From NCBI RefSeq assembly GCF_014145325.1, contig NZ_JACHTF010000015.1, positions 39,651-103,650 of the forward strand: a stretch of DNA of 64,000 bases, in the 5' to 3' direction. A program made the position numbers and the translations under genes. Shown piece after piece: positions 9,407 through 17,025 of the stretch. A model generated the notes under the pieces. The model had not been told where the DNA came from and ran no database searches. It saw only the letters and a list, made by a program, of their open reading frames with translations. How positions within the stretch are numbered: position 1 is the stretch's first letter; the number at the start of each line of letters is the position of its first letter. This stretch comes from Marilutibacter spongiae. GTDB taxonomy: Bacteria > Pseudomonadota > Gammaproteobacteria > Xanthomonadales > Xanthomonadaceae.

Positions 9407-10164
9407 ACTTCCACGCGATCAAGGCGATCTACCGTTTCGAGATGGCGCGCACCTTCCGCACCCTGGGCGAGAGCATCCTGTCGCCGGTGCTGTCGACCTC
9501 GCTGTATTTCGTCGTGTTCGGCGCGGCGATCGGTTCGCGGATGGGCGAGATCGACGGCGTCAGCTATGGCGCCTTCATCATCCCGGGCCTGATCATGCTG
9601 TCGCTGCTGAGCGAGAGCATTTCCAACGCCTCCTTCGGCATCTACATGCCCAAGTGGGCCGGTACGATCTACGAGCTGCTGTCGGCGCCCGTCTCGGCGA
9701 TGGAGGTGGTGGTCGGCTACGTAGGCGCGGCCGCCACCAAGTCGCTGATGCTCGGCCTGCTGATCCTGGCCACCGCGCGCGTGTTCGTGCCCTACGAGAT
9801 CGCGCACCCGTTCTGGATGCTGTGCTTCCTGCTGCTGACCGCGCTGAGCTTCAGCCTGTTCGGTTTCATCATCGGGCTGTGGGCGGACGACTTCCAGAAG
9901 CTGCAGGTGATCCCGCTGATGGTCGTGACCCCGCTGACCTTCCTGGGCGGCGCGTTCTACTCGATCAACATGCTGCCGCCGGTGTGGCAGAAGATCACCC
10001 TGTTCAATCCGGTGGTCTACCTGATCAGTGGCTTCCGCTGGAGCTTCTACGGCGTGTCCGACGTCAATGTCGGCATCAGCGCCGCGGCGATCCTGGGCTT
10101 CCTGCTGCTGTGCCTGGGCACGGTGGCCTGGATCTTCCACACCGGCTGGAAGCTCAAGCAGTAA
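9403..10164 (+). CDS. ABC-2 type exporter permease (YadH-like)
   Basis: 253 residues with six predicted membrane helices. Typical ABC-2 segments are visible: [19 protein letters not shown] after the first helix, the [14 protein letters not shown] element, and the conserved [20 protein letters not shown] block before the last helices. It partners the ATPase encoded directly upstream. Start and preceding stop overlap (ATGA), giving translational coupling. It converges with the MFS gene with only six bases between stops. Confidence 0.9.
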   Translation: MNFHAIKAIYRFEMARTFRTLGESILSPVLSTSLYFVVFGAAIGSRMGEIDGVSYGAFIIPGLIMLSLLSESISNASFGIYMPKWAGTIYELLSAPVSAMEVVVGYVGAAATKSLMLGLLILATARVFVPYEIAHPFWMLCFLLLTALSFSLFGFIIGLWADDFQKLQVIPLMVVTPLTFLGGAFYSINMLPPVWQKITLFNPVVYLISGFRWSFYGVSDVNVGISAAAILGFLLLCLGTVAWIFHTGWKLKQ

Positions 10165-10170
10165 ACGGCC

Positions 10171-11769
10171 TCAGCCATTGAATGCGGCTTCGATCTCCTC
10201 CAGCCGCCGACCGCGGGTTTCCACGCCCGCACGCAGGAGCATGACGCACGACACCGCCATGGGCAGGGCCACCAACAGCGCCGAGCACCCGAACAGTCCG
10301 AAGAAGCCGGTGACCCCCAGCAGCGCGCCGATGATGCCCCCGGCCTTGGAGCTGGCCGCGACCACCCCGGAGCCGGTGCCGCGCAGGTGCACCGGATAGA
10401 TCTCGGATGCGTAGGGCACCAGCATCGCGATCACCCCGCTCAGGCTGACCAGCAGGGCGGCGGTCGCGACCGTCAGGGCGGCGGCCGAGCGGACGCTGGC
10501 CACGTCCATCACGAAGAACGCCAGCAGGGCGAGGGTGCTCAGGGCGACGAACAGCGCCAATGCGCGCAGGCTGCTCCAGCGATGATAGAGCCAGATCACC
10601 AACGCGATCCCAGGGGTTGCCCATATTGCCGACCGCGCGAGCAGGGTGTTGGCGCGTGTGCCATCCAGTCCGAGCTCGACCAGGTTGACAGGCAGGAACA
10701 ACAGGAAGCCGAAGTTCGCCACGCCCCAGGCCAGGCCGCAGGTCACCAGCGCTCGGGTAATCGCCGCATGTCGCCCGCGCAATCGTTGGCGGCCGTTGGC
10801 GATGGGGTGGTCCTCGTCGATCAGCGCAGGGGCGGAATGTGTGGGGTCGTCGCGCTCCAGGCGGCGCGAAAAACGCTGCAGCACTTCGCGCGCGCGATCC
10901 GGAAGGCCCGCGCTGGACAGGAACCGGGGTGACTCCGGGATCCAGCGGTTGAGCAGCAGCACGAGTGCGCCGGTGGGCAGGCCCAGCAACCAGAGCACGC
11001 GCCAGCTCATCAGCGGCTCGAGCACCGCCGCGGCACCGGCGGCGACCAGATAGCCAACCGAGGTGCCGACCCCGCCCAATGCCACCAGTAGCCAGCCGCG
11101 ATGGGCGGCAGGAGTGGTCTCGGCCATCAGGGTAAACACGATGGGCAGCATGCCGCCGGCAGACAGGCCCATCAGGAAGCACATCAGGAGGTTCCACTCG
11201 AACGTCGGCATGGCGCCACAGATTGCCGTGCCGATGAACATCAGCGCCGACAGCAGGATCGCCGCGCGGCGGCCGAACAAGTCGGCGATCCGTCCCCAGG
11301 CGATTGATCCCAGGGTGGTGCCGGTCAGCGCGACCAGCGGCAGCAGGCCGGCGGTCTCGGTGCTGATCCGGTACTCGCCGCGCATGCCGGGCAGGACGAA
11401 ACCCAGCGTGGCCGGCTTCATGACATCCACCACCAGGGCCACCGCCAGCACCGTCACCAATGTCCAGTGCTCGCGATTGAGCGCTACGCCGTCGGCGACA
11501 TGGAAGCCCACGGGCCTGCTCGCCCCATCCATCGCCAGCCGCATCTGTTCCAGCCGTGGCATCAGGCCGTAACCGGCCAGCGCCAGGCCGAGCGGTATCG
11601 CCGCCATGCCCAGCCACATTTCCATCGACATGGGCATGCCAACCATCATCCAGTGGGTGTGCCGGCCCATGAGGAACATGGGGGCATGCGAGAACACGCC
11701 CGCGACGATCAGCGCGCAACCGGCCCAGAAGGCCAGCGGGTGGTGGAAGGAGAGTCCTCCGCTACGCAT
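10171..11769 (-). CDS. MFS transporter with N-terminal membrane extension
   Basis: 532 residues. The core (from about residue 95) is a 12-helix major facilitator with the GRIADLFGRRAAILL loop-2/3 motif, ESPRFL in the middle of the protein and a YASEIYPVHLRGTGSG segment late, as in the sugar/metabolite:H+ symporter branch. The first about 90 residues add two hydrophobic helices (FWAGCALIVAGVF; MWLGMAAIPLGLALAGY) and a His/Met-rich loop (MGRHTHWMMVGMPMSM) that a normal MFS lacks. Substrate is unknown. It is followed upstream by the DUF3297 gene with a 9-bp gap, so the two may be co-transcribed. Confidence 0.8.
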   Translation of the reverse strand: MRSGGLSFHHPLAFWAGCALIVAGVFSHAPMFLMGRHTHWMMVGMPMSMEMWLGMAAIPLGLALAGYGLMPRLEQMRLAMDGASRPVGFHVADGVALNREHWTLVTVLAVALVVDVMKPATLGFVLPGMRGEYRISTETAGLLPLVALTGTTLGSIAWGRIADLFGRRAAILLSALMFIGTAICGAMPTFEWNLLMCFLMGLSAGGMLPIVFTLMAETTPAAHRGWLLVALGGVGTSVGYLVAAGAAAVLEPLMSWRVLWLLGLPTGALVLLLNRWIPESPRFLSSAGLPDRAREVLQRFSRRLERDDPTHSAPALIDEDHPIANGRQRLRGRHAAITRALVTCGLAWGVANFGFLLFLPVNLVELGLDGTRANTLLARSAIWATPGIALVIWLYHRWSSLRALALFVALSTLALLAFFVMDVASVRSAAALTVATAALLVSLSGVIAMLVPYASEIYPVHLRGTGSGVVAASSKAGGIIGALLGVTGFFGLFGCSALLVALPMAVSCVMLLRAGVETRGRRLEEIEAAFNG

Positions 11770-11778
11770 CGCGGGAAC

Positions 11779-12057
11779 CTAGTCCGGGGCGTTTTCGGAT
11801 GCGTCCGGCGGCAACAGGAACCAGGCCTCGACGGTGCCCTTGGCCTTGACCGTGATCGGCTGTCCGCGGCGGTCCAGCGACTTGCCCATCGCCATGCGCA
11901 CCCAGCCTTCGCTGATGCAGTATTCCTCGACGTTGTGCCGCTCGATGCCATTGAAGCGGATACCGATGCCACGTTCGAGCAAGGTTTCGTCGTGGAACGG
12001 GCTGCGGGGGTCGTTGGACAGGCGGTCGGGCGGGGAATCGGTCGGCGTGTCGGACAT
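11779..12057 (-). CDS. DUF3297 family protein
   Basis: 92 residues containing RSPFHDETLLERGIGIRFNG and NVEEYCISEGWVRMAMGKSLDRRG, which I recognise as the DUF3297 core. Small, soluble, all-beta looking, conserved in xanthomonads and other proteobacteria, with no known function. It sits between two MFS genes on the same strand, 9 bp before the downstream one. Confidence 0.8.
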   Translation of the reverse strand: MSDTPTDSPPDRLSNDPRSPFHDETLLERGIGIRFNGIERHNVEEYCISEGWVRMAMGKSLDRRGQPITVKAKGTVEAWFLLPPDASENAPD

Positions 12058-12117
12058 GGTGCGGTGGCGTGCGTGGAAACGGGGGCACAGGATACCGCGG
12101 CCCGCCTTCCAGGGCCC

Positions 12118-13419
12118 TTACCAGCTGTCCTCGAGCATCCGCGGCCGGCAGGCCATCCAGCCGCCCGCTGCCAGTACCGCCAGGCACAGGCCGAGGAAGG
12201 CGAAGGGCAGGGTCCACGCGCCGCTGCCGTCGTGCAGCCAGCCGAACAGCAGGGGGCCGATGCAACTGACGGTATAGCCCACGCCCTGGGTAAAGCCCGA
12301 CAGCGCGGCCGAACCGCCCGGGCTGCGCGTGCGCAGGTTGATCAGCACCAGTGACAGCGGAAAGGTCGCCGGGCCCAGCCCCAGCAGGGCCACCCACAGA
12401 AGCGGTGCCTGCATCGGGGCCAGCAGCAGGCCCAGGAACGATGCGACGAAACAACCCAGGCACAGCAGCACCACCGGGAACGGATTGGGCATGCGCACGG
12501 CGACCAAGGGCATCACCAGGCCGCTCAGCAGGCCGAGCGTGGAGAACAGCGCGACCATGTTGCCGCCGAAGGCCGCACTCGCACCGGCCGACGTGAACAG
12601 GGACGGTAGCCAGGTGAACATGGAGTAGGTGACCAGCGAGGTCATGCCGAACATCAGGGCCAGGCCCCAGGCGACCGGCGAACGCCATGCCCGGCCCTTG
12701 GCCACGGGGCGCGCCAGCTCGGGAGCGGGGTCGCCGCTGGCCGTCGCGCGGTCGTGCACCTCGGCCAGTACGCGGGCCTGATCGGAGCAGGGGCCATCGC
12801 GCCGCCCGCGTCGCTCCATCCACAGCACGCCCAGCCAGGGCAGGGCGGCGGCGACCGCGACGATCGCCCACGCCGACAACGAGTTGCGCCAGCCCACCGC
12901 GTTGGCCAGCGGCACCGCGGCCAGCGCCGGCAGGATGGTCCCCAACTGCAGCACGGTGATGTAGGTCGAACTGACGATGCCAACGCGGTCGGGGAAGTAA
13001 CGTTTGACCAATGGCGGTAGCACGACGTTGCCGATGCCCATGCCCGACAGGGCCAGGGCCGATGCGGCCAGCAGCACTCCCGTTCCCGGCGCGAAGCCGC
13101 GCGCGAGCAGGCCGGCCGCGGCCAGTCCCATGGCCGCGAGCGCGGTGCGCTCCAGGCCGATGCGGTGCGCGATCGCGGGGGTGGCGACGCCGAAGGCGGC
13201 GAAGGCCGCGGTCGGCACCATGCCGAAGACGCCCATCATCGCGGTGCCGAAGCCCAGCGATTCGCCGATGCGGTCCAGCAGCGGGGTGAGCGAGGTCACC
13301 GCGGTGCGTAGGGTGAACGCGGACAGCGCGATCCCGAGCAGGACCAGGGCACGCCCCCGCCACAGGGGCCGGGGTGTTGCGGTGGCGGAGGGAAGGAGCG
13401 AGGCGGAGGTTGCGCGCAT
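12118..13419 (-). CDS. MFS transporter, CynX/NimT (cyanate permease-like) family
   Basis: 433 residues from MRATSASLL; codons further upstream (to 13518) are Arg/Pro-rich and discarded. About twelve membrane helices. The SAFTLRTAVTSLTPLLDRIGESLGF opening and LALSGMGIGNVVLPPLVKRYFPDRVGIVSS block are typical of CynX-like carriers. The helix 6/7 loop is long and charged. Substrates of this branch include cyanate and nitroimidazoles, but most members are uncharacterised, so no substrate is claimed. Confidence 0.82.
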   Translation of the reverse strand: MRATSASLLPSATATPRPLWRGRALVLLGIALSAFTLRTAVTSLTPLLDRIGESLGFGTAMMGVFGMVPTAAFAAFGVATPAIAHRIGLERTALAAMGLAAAGLLARGFAPGTGVLLAASALALSGMGIGNVVLPPLVKRYFPDRVGIVSSTYITVLQLGTILPALAAVPLANAVGWRNSLSAWAIVAVAAALPWLGVLWMERRGRRDGPCSDQARVLAEVHDRATASGDPAPELARPVAKGRAWRSPVAWGLALMFGMTSLVTYSMFTWLPSLFTSAGASAAFGGNMVALFSTLGLLSGLVMPLVAVRMPNPFPVVLLCLGCFVASFLGLLLAPMQAPLLWVALLGLGPATFPLSLVLINLRTRSPGGSAALSGFTQGVGYTVSCIGPLLFGWLHDGSGAWTLPFAFLGLCLAVLAAGGWMACRPRMLEDSW

Positions 13420-13543
13420 CGCCGCAGTCTGGGGCCGCGCGCGGGCCGGAGCCAGCGCCGGAGCCTCAACGCAGCGTTCCGGCCAAGGCGCGACGCCCGG
13501 CCAGACGCATCGGGTCAAGTGCGGGCGCCGGATCGGCCGGCGC

Positions 13544-13795
13544 TTACTTCCTGCGCGCGGTCGGCGGGACGCGCTTGGGCGCCGCCGCGTGCTCGTCGGG
13601 CGTGGCCGGGGCCACCTTCTGCAGGACGCGGGTGGTGCCGAGCTTCTCGATGCGACCGCCGGATTTCTCGAAACTGGCGATGTCGTCCGAGATGCGTTCG
13701 CTCTCGATGCGCTTCTGCAGGTTGTGGTCGCTGCCGGCGGGGAGGCCCGCCTTGGGCTTCACGGCGGTCGAGCGGCCTTTCTTGGCACGGGTCAT
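13544..13795 (-). CDS. Small basic hypothetical protein
   Basis: 83 residues from MTRAKKGRS at 13795, preceded by a GAGGGAG-like site. Very basic, with KRIESERISDDIASFEKSGGRIEKLGTTRVLQ in the middle. The F-x-x-x-GG-x-I pattern is loosely like short RNA-polymerase-associated or ribosome-associated proteins of proteobacteria (SutA-type), but this similarity is weak and I make no functional claim. Confidence 0.5.
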   Translation of the reverse strand: MTRAKKGRSTAVKPKAGLPAGSDHNLQKRIESERISDDIASFEKSGGRIEKLGTTRVLQKVAPATPDEHAAAPKRVPPTARRK

Positions 13796-13907
13796 GCTGA
13801 CTCCCTCGTGGAGGGTGGACACGCGACCCCCGGAACCCTTCCGGACGGCGCGGCGAACGCCCACTATGCGCTTTTGTCGCGGAACGTGCAGTGCATGGAA
13901 CGGCGGC

Positions 13908-14192
13908 TCAAGGGTGCTCGCCGCGGCCCTGGGCCCGGGCGACGCGGATCACCGCACGCACCTGCTCCCGGTCGCGATGGCGGGAAATCGGGATCGCGCC
14001 CCGGGCGATGGCCTGTTCGCGCAGGTCCGCGGTGACGTCGTAGTGGGCGCCACTGGTCTTGTCCTGGAAGGCGTGCCGGGGAATGCCCAGGGCCGCGGCC
14101 ATGGCATGGAGTTCGTCCAGGCGGTCGGCCATCAGGTGGGCCCAGCGCCGGCCCCGCCACAGGGTCACGGCATCGTCGACGTAGACGCTCAC
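13908..14192 (-). CDS. DUF4031 domain protein
   Basis: 94 residues if the GTG at 14192 is used (VSVYVDDAV); an AGGGG ribosome-site lies six bases upstream. An adjacent GTG at 14195 would be three bases from it and is less likely. YVDDAVTLWRGRRWAHLMADRLDELHAMAAALGI followed by HYDVTADLREQAIARGAI is the DUF4031 pattern. Function is unknown. The open frame continues upstream to 14405, but that part is unlike the family and crosses the csp promoter region. Confidence 0.72.
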   Translation of the reverse strand: MSVYVDDAVTLWRGRRWAHLMADRLDELHAMAAALGIPRHAFQDKTSGAHYDVTADLREQAIARGAIPISRHRDREQVRAVIRVARAQGRGEHP

Positions 14193-14320
14193 CACCGGCC
14201 CCTGGCACGGGCCGGGGCGGCGCCGGGACGGGGGTGGGCAGGCTGGATCATGAACAGGGAAAAGATTTTGATTGTGATTGTCCTCGATAGGGGCTACTGT
14301 GCAAACGCTGTGTTCGTCAA

Positions 14321-14342
14321 GGGTCACCGTGAACCGTGACCC
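14321..14342. promoter_or_regulatory. Inverted repeat upstream of the cold-shock gene
   Basis: GGGTCAC and GTGACCC form a perfect 7-bp dyad with an 8-nt loop, about 110 bp before the cold-shock start codon, in a 258-bp region without genes. It may be an operator or part of a long 5' leader; cold-shock mRNAs often have such leaders. No further evidence. Confidence 0.3.
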
Positions 14343-14450
14343 GATGCCGTTGATCGATCGATCCACCCATCGTGCGCCTCGCTTGCTCCTTGCAACCAGC
14401 CTCACTGCCGCTCCGGCGGCCTATAAATCTGTTTGTACAGGAGCTACACA

Positions 14451-14660
14451 ATGTCTGATCGCGAAACCGGAACCGTCAAGTGGTTCAACGATGCCAAGGG
14501 CTTCGGCTTCATCAGCCGTGAGAACGGCGAAGACGTCTTCGTCCACTTCCGTTCGATCCAGGGCTCGGGCTTCAAGAGCCTGCAGGAAGGCCAGAAGGTC
14601 AGCTTCACCGTCGTCCAGGGCCAGAAGGGCCTGCAGGCCGACGCCGTCGAAGCGCTGTAA
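14451..14660 (+). CDS. Cold-shock domain protein (CspA family)
   Basis: 69 residues, the standard length. RNP1 KGFGFIS and RNP2 VFVHF mark the single OB-fold nucleic-acid chaperone domain; the opening [15 protein letters not shown] is canonical. It binds single-stranded RNA or DNA and melts secondary structure. The ATG at 14451 has an AGGAG eight bases upstream. The gene is monocistronic: it is followed by a strong terminator at 14713-14740. One deviation: [18 protein letters not shown] has Arg where many CspA proteins have His or Ser. Confidence 0.95.
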   Translation: MSDRETGTVKWFNDAKGFGFISRENGEDVFVHFRSIQGSGFKSLQEGQKVSFTVVQGQKGLQADAVEAL

Positions 14661-14712
14661 GGCGAACCGACCGCAACAGGCTCCCGGGCCCTGCCCGGGA
14701 GCCCGATGCAGC

Positions 14713-14740
14713 AAAAAACCCGGCGCAAGCCGGGTTTTTT
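14713..14740. terminator. Bidirectional rho-independent terminator after the cold-shock gene
   Basis: Six A, then CCCGGC-GCAA-GCCGGG, then six T: a 6-bp GC stem extended by A-T pairs with a GNRA-type loop and a T tract on both strands. A second hairpin (CTCCCGGGC ... GCCCGGGAG) just upstream at 14681-14702 may assist. Confidence 0.9.
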
Positions 14741-14943
14741 CGTTCCGGCGCGCGCCGCCGCGCACCCAGCGCCAGCCCCCCGCGCATGCGACCTTCCTGC
14801 GGCTCGCCCCTGGGCGGGGAGCCAGGAACATGCGCATCGTGTCCCATTCCTGCCGTTCCGGGGGCTCGGCAGGGTTTGCAGAGCCGCTGCGCCGCCCCCA
14901 TGTCATCGGCTTGATACCCCGTCGCCTCCACGGAGTCATCCAT

Positions 14944-15606
14944 ATGAGCACCACCGTTCCCATCCGCATCGACTTCGTGTCCGACGTCGCCTGCCCGTGG
15001 TGTGCGGTCGGCCTCAACGCGCTCGAGCAGGCGATTGCACGGGTCGGCGATCAGGTCGAGGTGGAGTGGCATTTCCAACCCTTCGAGCTGAATCCCGGGA
15101 TGCCGCCGGAAGGCGAGGACGCCGACGCGCACCTGGCCGCCAAGTACGGCCTGTCGCCCGACCAGCTCGAGGCGAACCGGCGGACGCTTCGCGAGCGCGG
15201 CGCCGAGGTGGGTTTCGAGTTTGGCAGGCGCACGCGCATCCACAACACCTTCGACGCCCACCGCCTGCTGCACTGGGCCGGCGAGCTCGGCGCCGACCGC
15301 CAGCGTGCGCTCAAGCACGCCCTGCTTCGCGCCTACCAGGGCGAGGGGCGCGACGTCTCCTCGCATGAGGTGCTGGCCGAAGTGGCGGCCGGAGTGGGGC
15401 TCGATGCCGGCGTGGCGCGCGACATCCTCGCCTCGGACGCGCATGCCGACGCGGTTCGACGCCAGGAAGCCTTTTTCGCCGGCCGGGGCATCCGCGCGGT
15501 CCCATCGGTGATCCTCGACGGGCAGCACCTGGTCCAGGGCGGGCAACCGGTGGAGGTATTCGAGCGGGCACTGAGGCAACTGGTGCGGCGCGCGCGCACG
15601 GCCTGA
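14944..15606 (+). CDS. DsbA family oxidoreductase (FrnE-like)
   Basis: 220 residues. RIDFVSDVACPWCAVG near the start gives a CPWC active site in a thioredoxin-fold/helical-insert protein of the FrnE-type cytoplasmic disulfide oxidoreductases. FQPFELNPGMPPEGED and the late AVPSVILDGQHLVQGGQPVEVFERAL segment (cis-Pro loop VPS) fit that family. No signal peptide, so cytoplasmic. FrnE homologues act as disulfide isomerases in oxidative stress or polyketide modification; the role here is not known. Start at 14944 is supported by CGGAG upstream. Confidence 0.88.
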   Translation: MSTTVPIRIDFVSDVACPWCAVGLNALEQAIARVGDQVEVEWHFQPFELNPGMPPEGEDADAHLAAKYGLSPDQLEANRRTLRERGAEVGFEFGRRTRIHNTFDAHRLLHWAGELGADRQRALKHALLRAYQGEGRDVSSHEVLAEVAAGVGLDAGVARDILASDAHADAVRRQEAFFAGRGIRAVPSVILDGQHLVQGGQPVEVFERALRQLVRRARTA

Positions 15607-15628
15607 GCCGGCGTCGCCACCCGCGGGG

Positions 15629-15937
15629 TCAGCACGCGGCGTCGCGTGGGATCCTGCGGACCGCCACGATCCGGTCCAGCCACAGGTCCTGGACGGCCGC
15701 GCGGGTGCTGCCGTCCAGGACGACGTCCTCCAGCCGGACGATCGCGTTCATGCCTTCGTTTCCCTCGCGGTCCTCGAACAGTTGCAGGCTCGCGCGGGCG
15801 GCCACCGTGCCGAGGAGCTCGCTGCCGTCGTCCAGCCTGAGTGCGACGCGGGCATCGTTGGGCAGCTCGAGCAGGCGGGCCTCGAGGCGGTCGATGTCGG
15901 CGCGGTCGGTATGGATGCGTTCGGCGAACCTGCCCAT
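15629..15937 (-). CDS. DUF3247 family protein
   Basis: 102 residues beginning MGRFAERIHTD, with DARVALRLDDGSELLGTVAARASLQLFEDREGNEGMNAIVRLED, an SH3/LSm-like small barrel pattern found as DUF3247 in xanthomonads. Function is unknown; the lineage restriction supports a Xanthomonadaceae/Lysobacteraceae source. It converges on the DsbA-family gene with a 22-bp gap. Confidence 0.8.
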   Translation of the reverse strand: MGRFAERIHTDRADIDRLEARLLELPNDARVALRLDDGSELLGTVAARASLQLFEDREGNEGMNAIVRLEDVVLDGSTRAAVQDLWLDRIVAVRRIPRDAAC

Positions 15938-16030
15938 GTACGGGGCTCCTGCGGGATGTCTCACATGTGCCGACCTTAGCGCGTGCGGCGCGACATGCCG
16001 GTGAAGGGCCCATGGCAGAGGCGCTACGGG

Positions 16031-16127
16031 TCGTAGGGAGGGTCGAGCCGAAGGCGATACCCACCGTCGCGTGCTCGCATGCACGATGAATGATGGGTTT
16101 TGCTTCGCGCTACCCATCCTGCGGTGC
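16031..16127. repeat. Inverted intergenic element, copy 1
   Basis: Opens with GTAGGGAGGGTCGAGCCGAA and closes with TGGGTTTTGCTTCGCGCTACCC: imperfect complementary ends around a short GC-rich centre. The most diverged of the three copies. Confidence 0.65.
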
Positions 16128-16359
16128 GGGATCGGAATCCAAGCCAGTCAAAGGCTTTCGCCCGCTGCGCGTGCGAGTCCCTTTTGTCTTGTCAAAAGGA
16201 ACCAAAACCGCGGGCTCCATCGTCCGCCGGCACGGCTTCGCCGCACCGGTCCCCTGCGCGCCTCGGCCCTGGCGGCACGGCGCCCAAACTCGCTTCGCTC
16301 AGACAAGGGCGCCTCTCCGGCCGCCACGGCCTGCGGTGCTCGGCGGACTCAAAGTCGCG

Positions 16360-16425
16360 AAGATCAAGATCAAGATCAAGATCAACGGCAAGGGCAACGG
16401 CAAAGGCAACGGCAACGGCAACGCG
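16360..16425 (+). repeat. Hexanucleotide tandem tract
   Basis: Four AAGATC units followed by a variant series AACGGC, AAGGGC, AACGGC, AAAGGC and further AACGGC units. It keeps a 6-nt period for about 65 bp and lies between repeat copies 1 and 2; not in a gene. Confidence 0.85.
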
Positions 16426-16436
16426 CCGAGTCGGAC

Positions 16437-16530
16437 CGTAGGGTGGGTAGAGCCGAAGGCGAAACCCACCGTTGCGACGCTGCACGCACGACGCACGATG
16501 GGCTTGCTTCGCGCAAGCCATCCTACGGTG
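16437..16530. repeat. Inverted intergenic element, copy 2
   Basis: CGTAGGGTGGGTAGAGCCGA at one end and GCAAGCCATCCTACGG at the other form the terminal dyad; the centre carries CGCACGACGCACGATGGG as in copy 3. Confidence 0.75.
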
Positions 16531-16550
16531 TTACGCAACCACGTTTCGTC

Positions 16551-16570
16551 ATCCCAGCGAACGCTGGGAT
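16551..16570. repeat. ATCCCAGCG palindrome, copy 1 of 3
   Basis: A perfect 20-bp dyad (ATCCCAGCGA/ACGCTGGGAT). Related copies lie at 16683-16702 and, shorter, at 16914-16929. This REP-like sequence is common between genes in this bacterial family. Confidence 0.7.
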
Positions 16571-16806
16571 CCAGCTCCTGGCTCTTGGGCTCCTGGGCTG
16601 ACAACGACCCGTATGCAGGCTTCGATGCGCCTCGACCTCGCATGTCATCTCGATGCCTGGCCGTTCCTGTTCGAAAGGCTGGATCCCAGCGTTCGCTGGG
16701 GTGAGGCGGACCGCTTGCGCGGCACAGCCGCGCGGTCTGGCCGAACGCCCAGCGCGCTGCGCTGGGCCGGGGTCGAGCTGCCCGCCCTTGGTCGCGCCAA
16801 TACCAG

Positions 16807-16891
16807 GTGGGTAGAGCCGAAGGCGAAACCCACCATGGCGCCCGGCCACGACGCACGATGGGTTTTGCTTCGCCCTACCCATCCTCCGTTG
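16807..16891. repeat. Inverted intergenic element, copy 3
   Basis: GTGGGTAGAGCCGAAGGCGA at one end pairs with GGGTTTTGCTTCGCCCTACC at the other, making a long imperfect stem. The best-formed copy. Confidence 0.75.
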
Positions 16892-16971
16892 CTACGCCCC
16901 CCCCTTTTCTCACTCCAGCGTTCGCTGGCACGACGCCGTGCGCCGGTCTCCCCTCCGCGGGGAGCCGAGCC

Positions 16972-17001
16972 AAAAAAAGGCCGCCTCCAGGGAGGCGGCC
17001 T
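16972..17001 (-). terminator. Rho-independent terminator of the rtcB unit
   Basis: On the minus strand AGGCCGCCT-CCCTGG-AGGCGGCCT followed by seven T, 24 bp after the rtcB stop. It closes the tRNA-like/slipin/rtcB transcript. Confidence 0.9.
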
Positions 17002-17025
17002 GCCGGGGGCTGTCCGCGATTGCGA

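Larger units (their letters stand above)
15938..16970. repeat. Gene-free cluster of intergenic repeats
   Basis: About 1 kb without a credible gene, built from several repeat families: three copies of a roughly 90-bp inverted element (16031-16127, 16437-16530, 16807-16891), three copies of a CCAGCG-AACGCTGG palindrome, an AAGATC/AACGGC hexamer tract, and a block (about 16141-16345) of the kind that recurs downstream of genes in xanthomonads and gives spurious Arg-rich reading frames. Open frames in all directions through it carry repeat-derived peptides and are not counted as genes. Confidence 0.75.

Noticed and set aside
14193..14405. N-terminal extension of the DUF4031 protein
   Set aside because: The open frame upstream of the GTG crosses the cold-shock promoter region and has no similarity to DUF4031 proteins, which begin at the YVDD strand.
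16071..16882. Several 110-210-codon reading frames in the repeat cluster
   Set aside because: They translate the repeats themselves (Arg/Pro/Ser-rich, KIKIKI and NGKGNG runs) on both strands, with no ribosome sites or family content.
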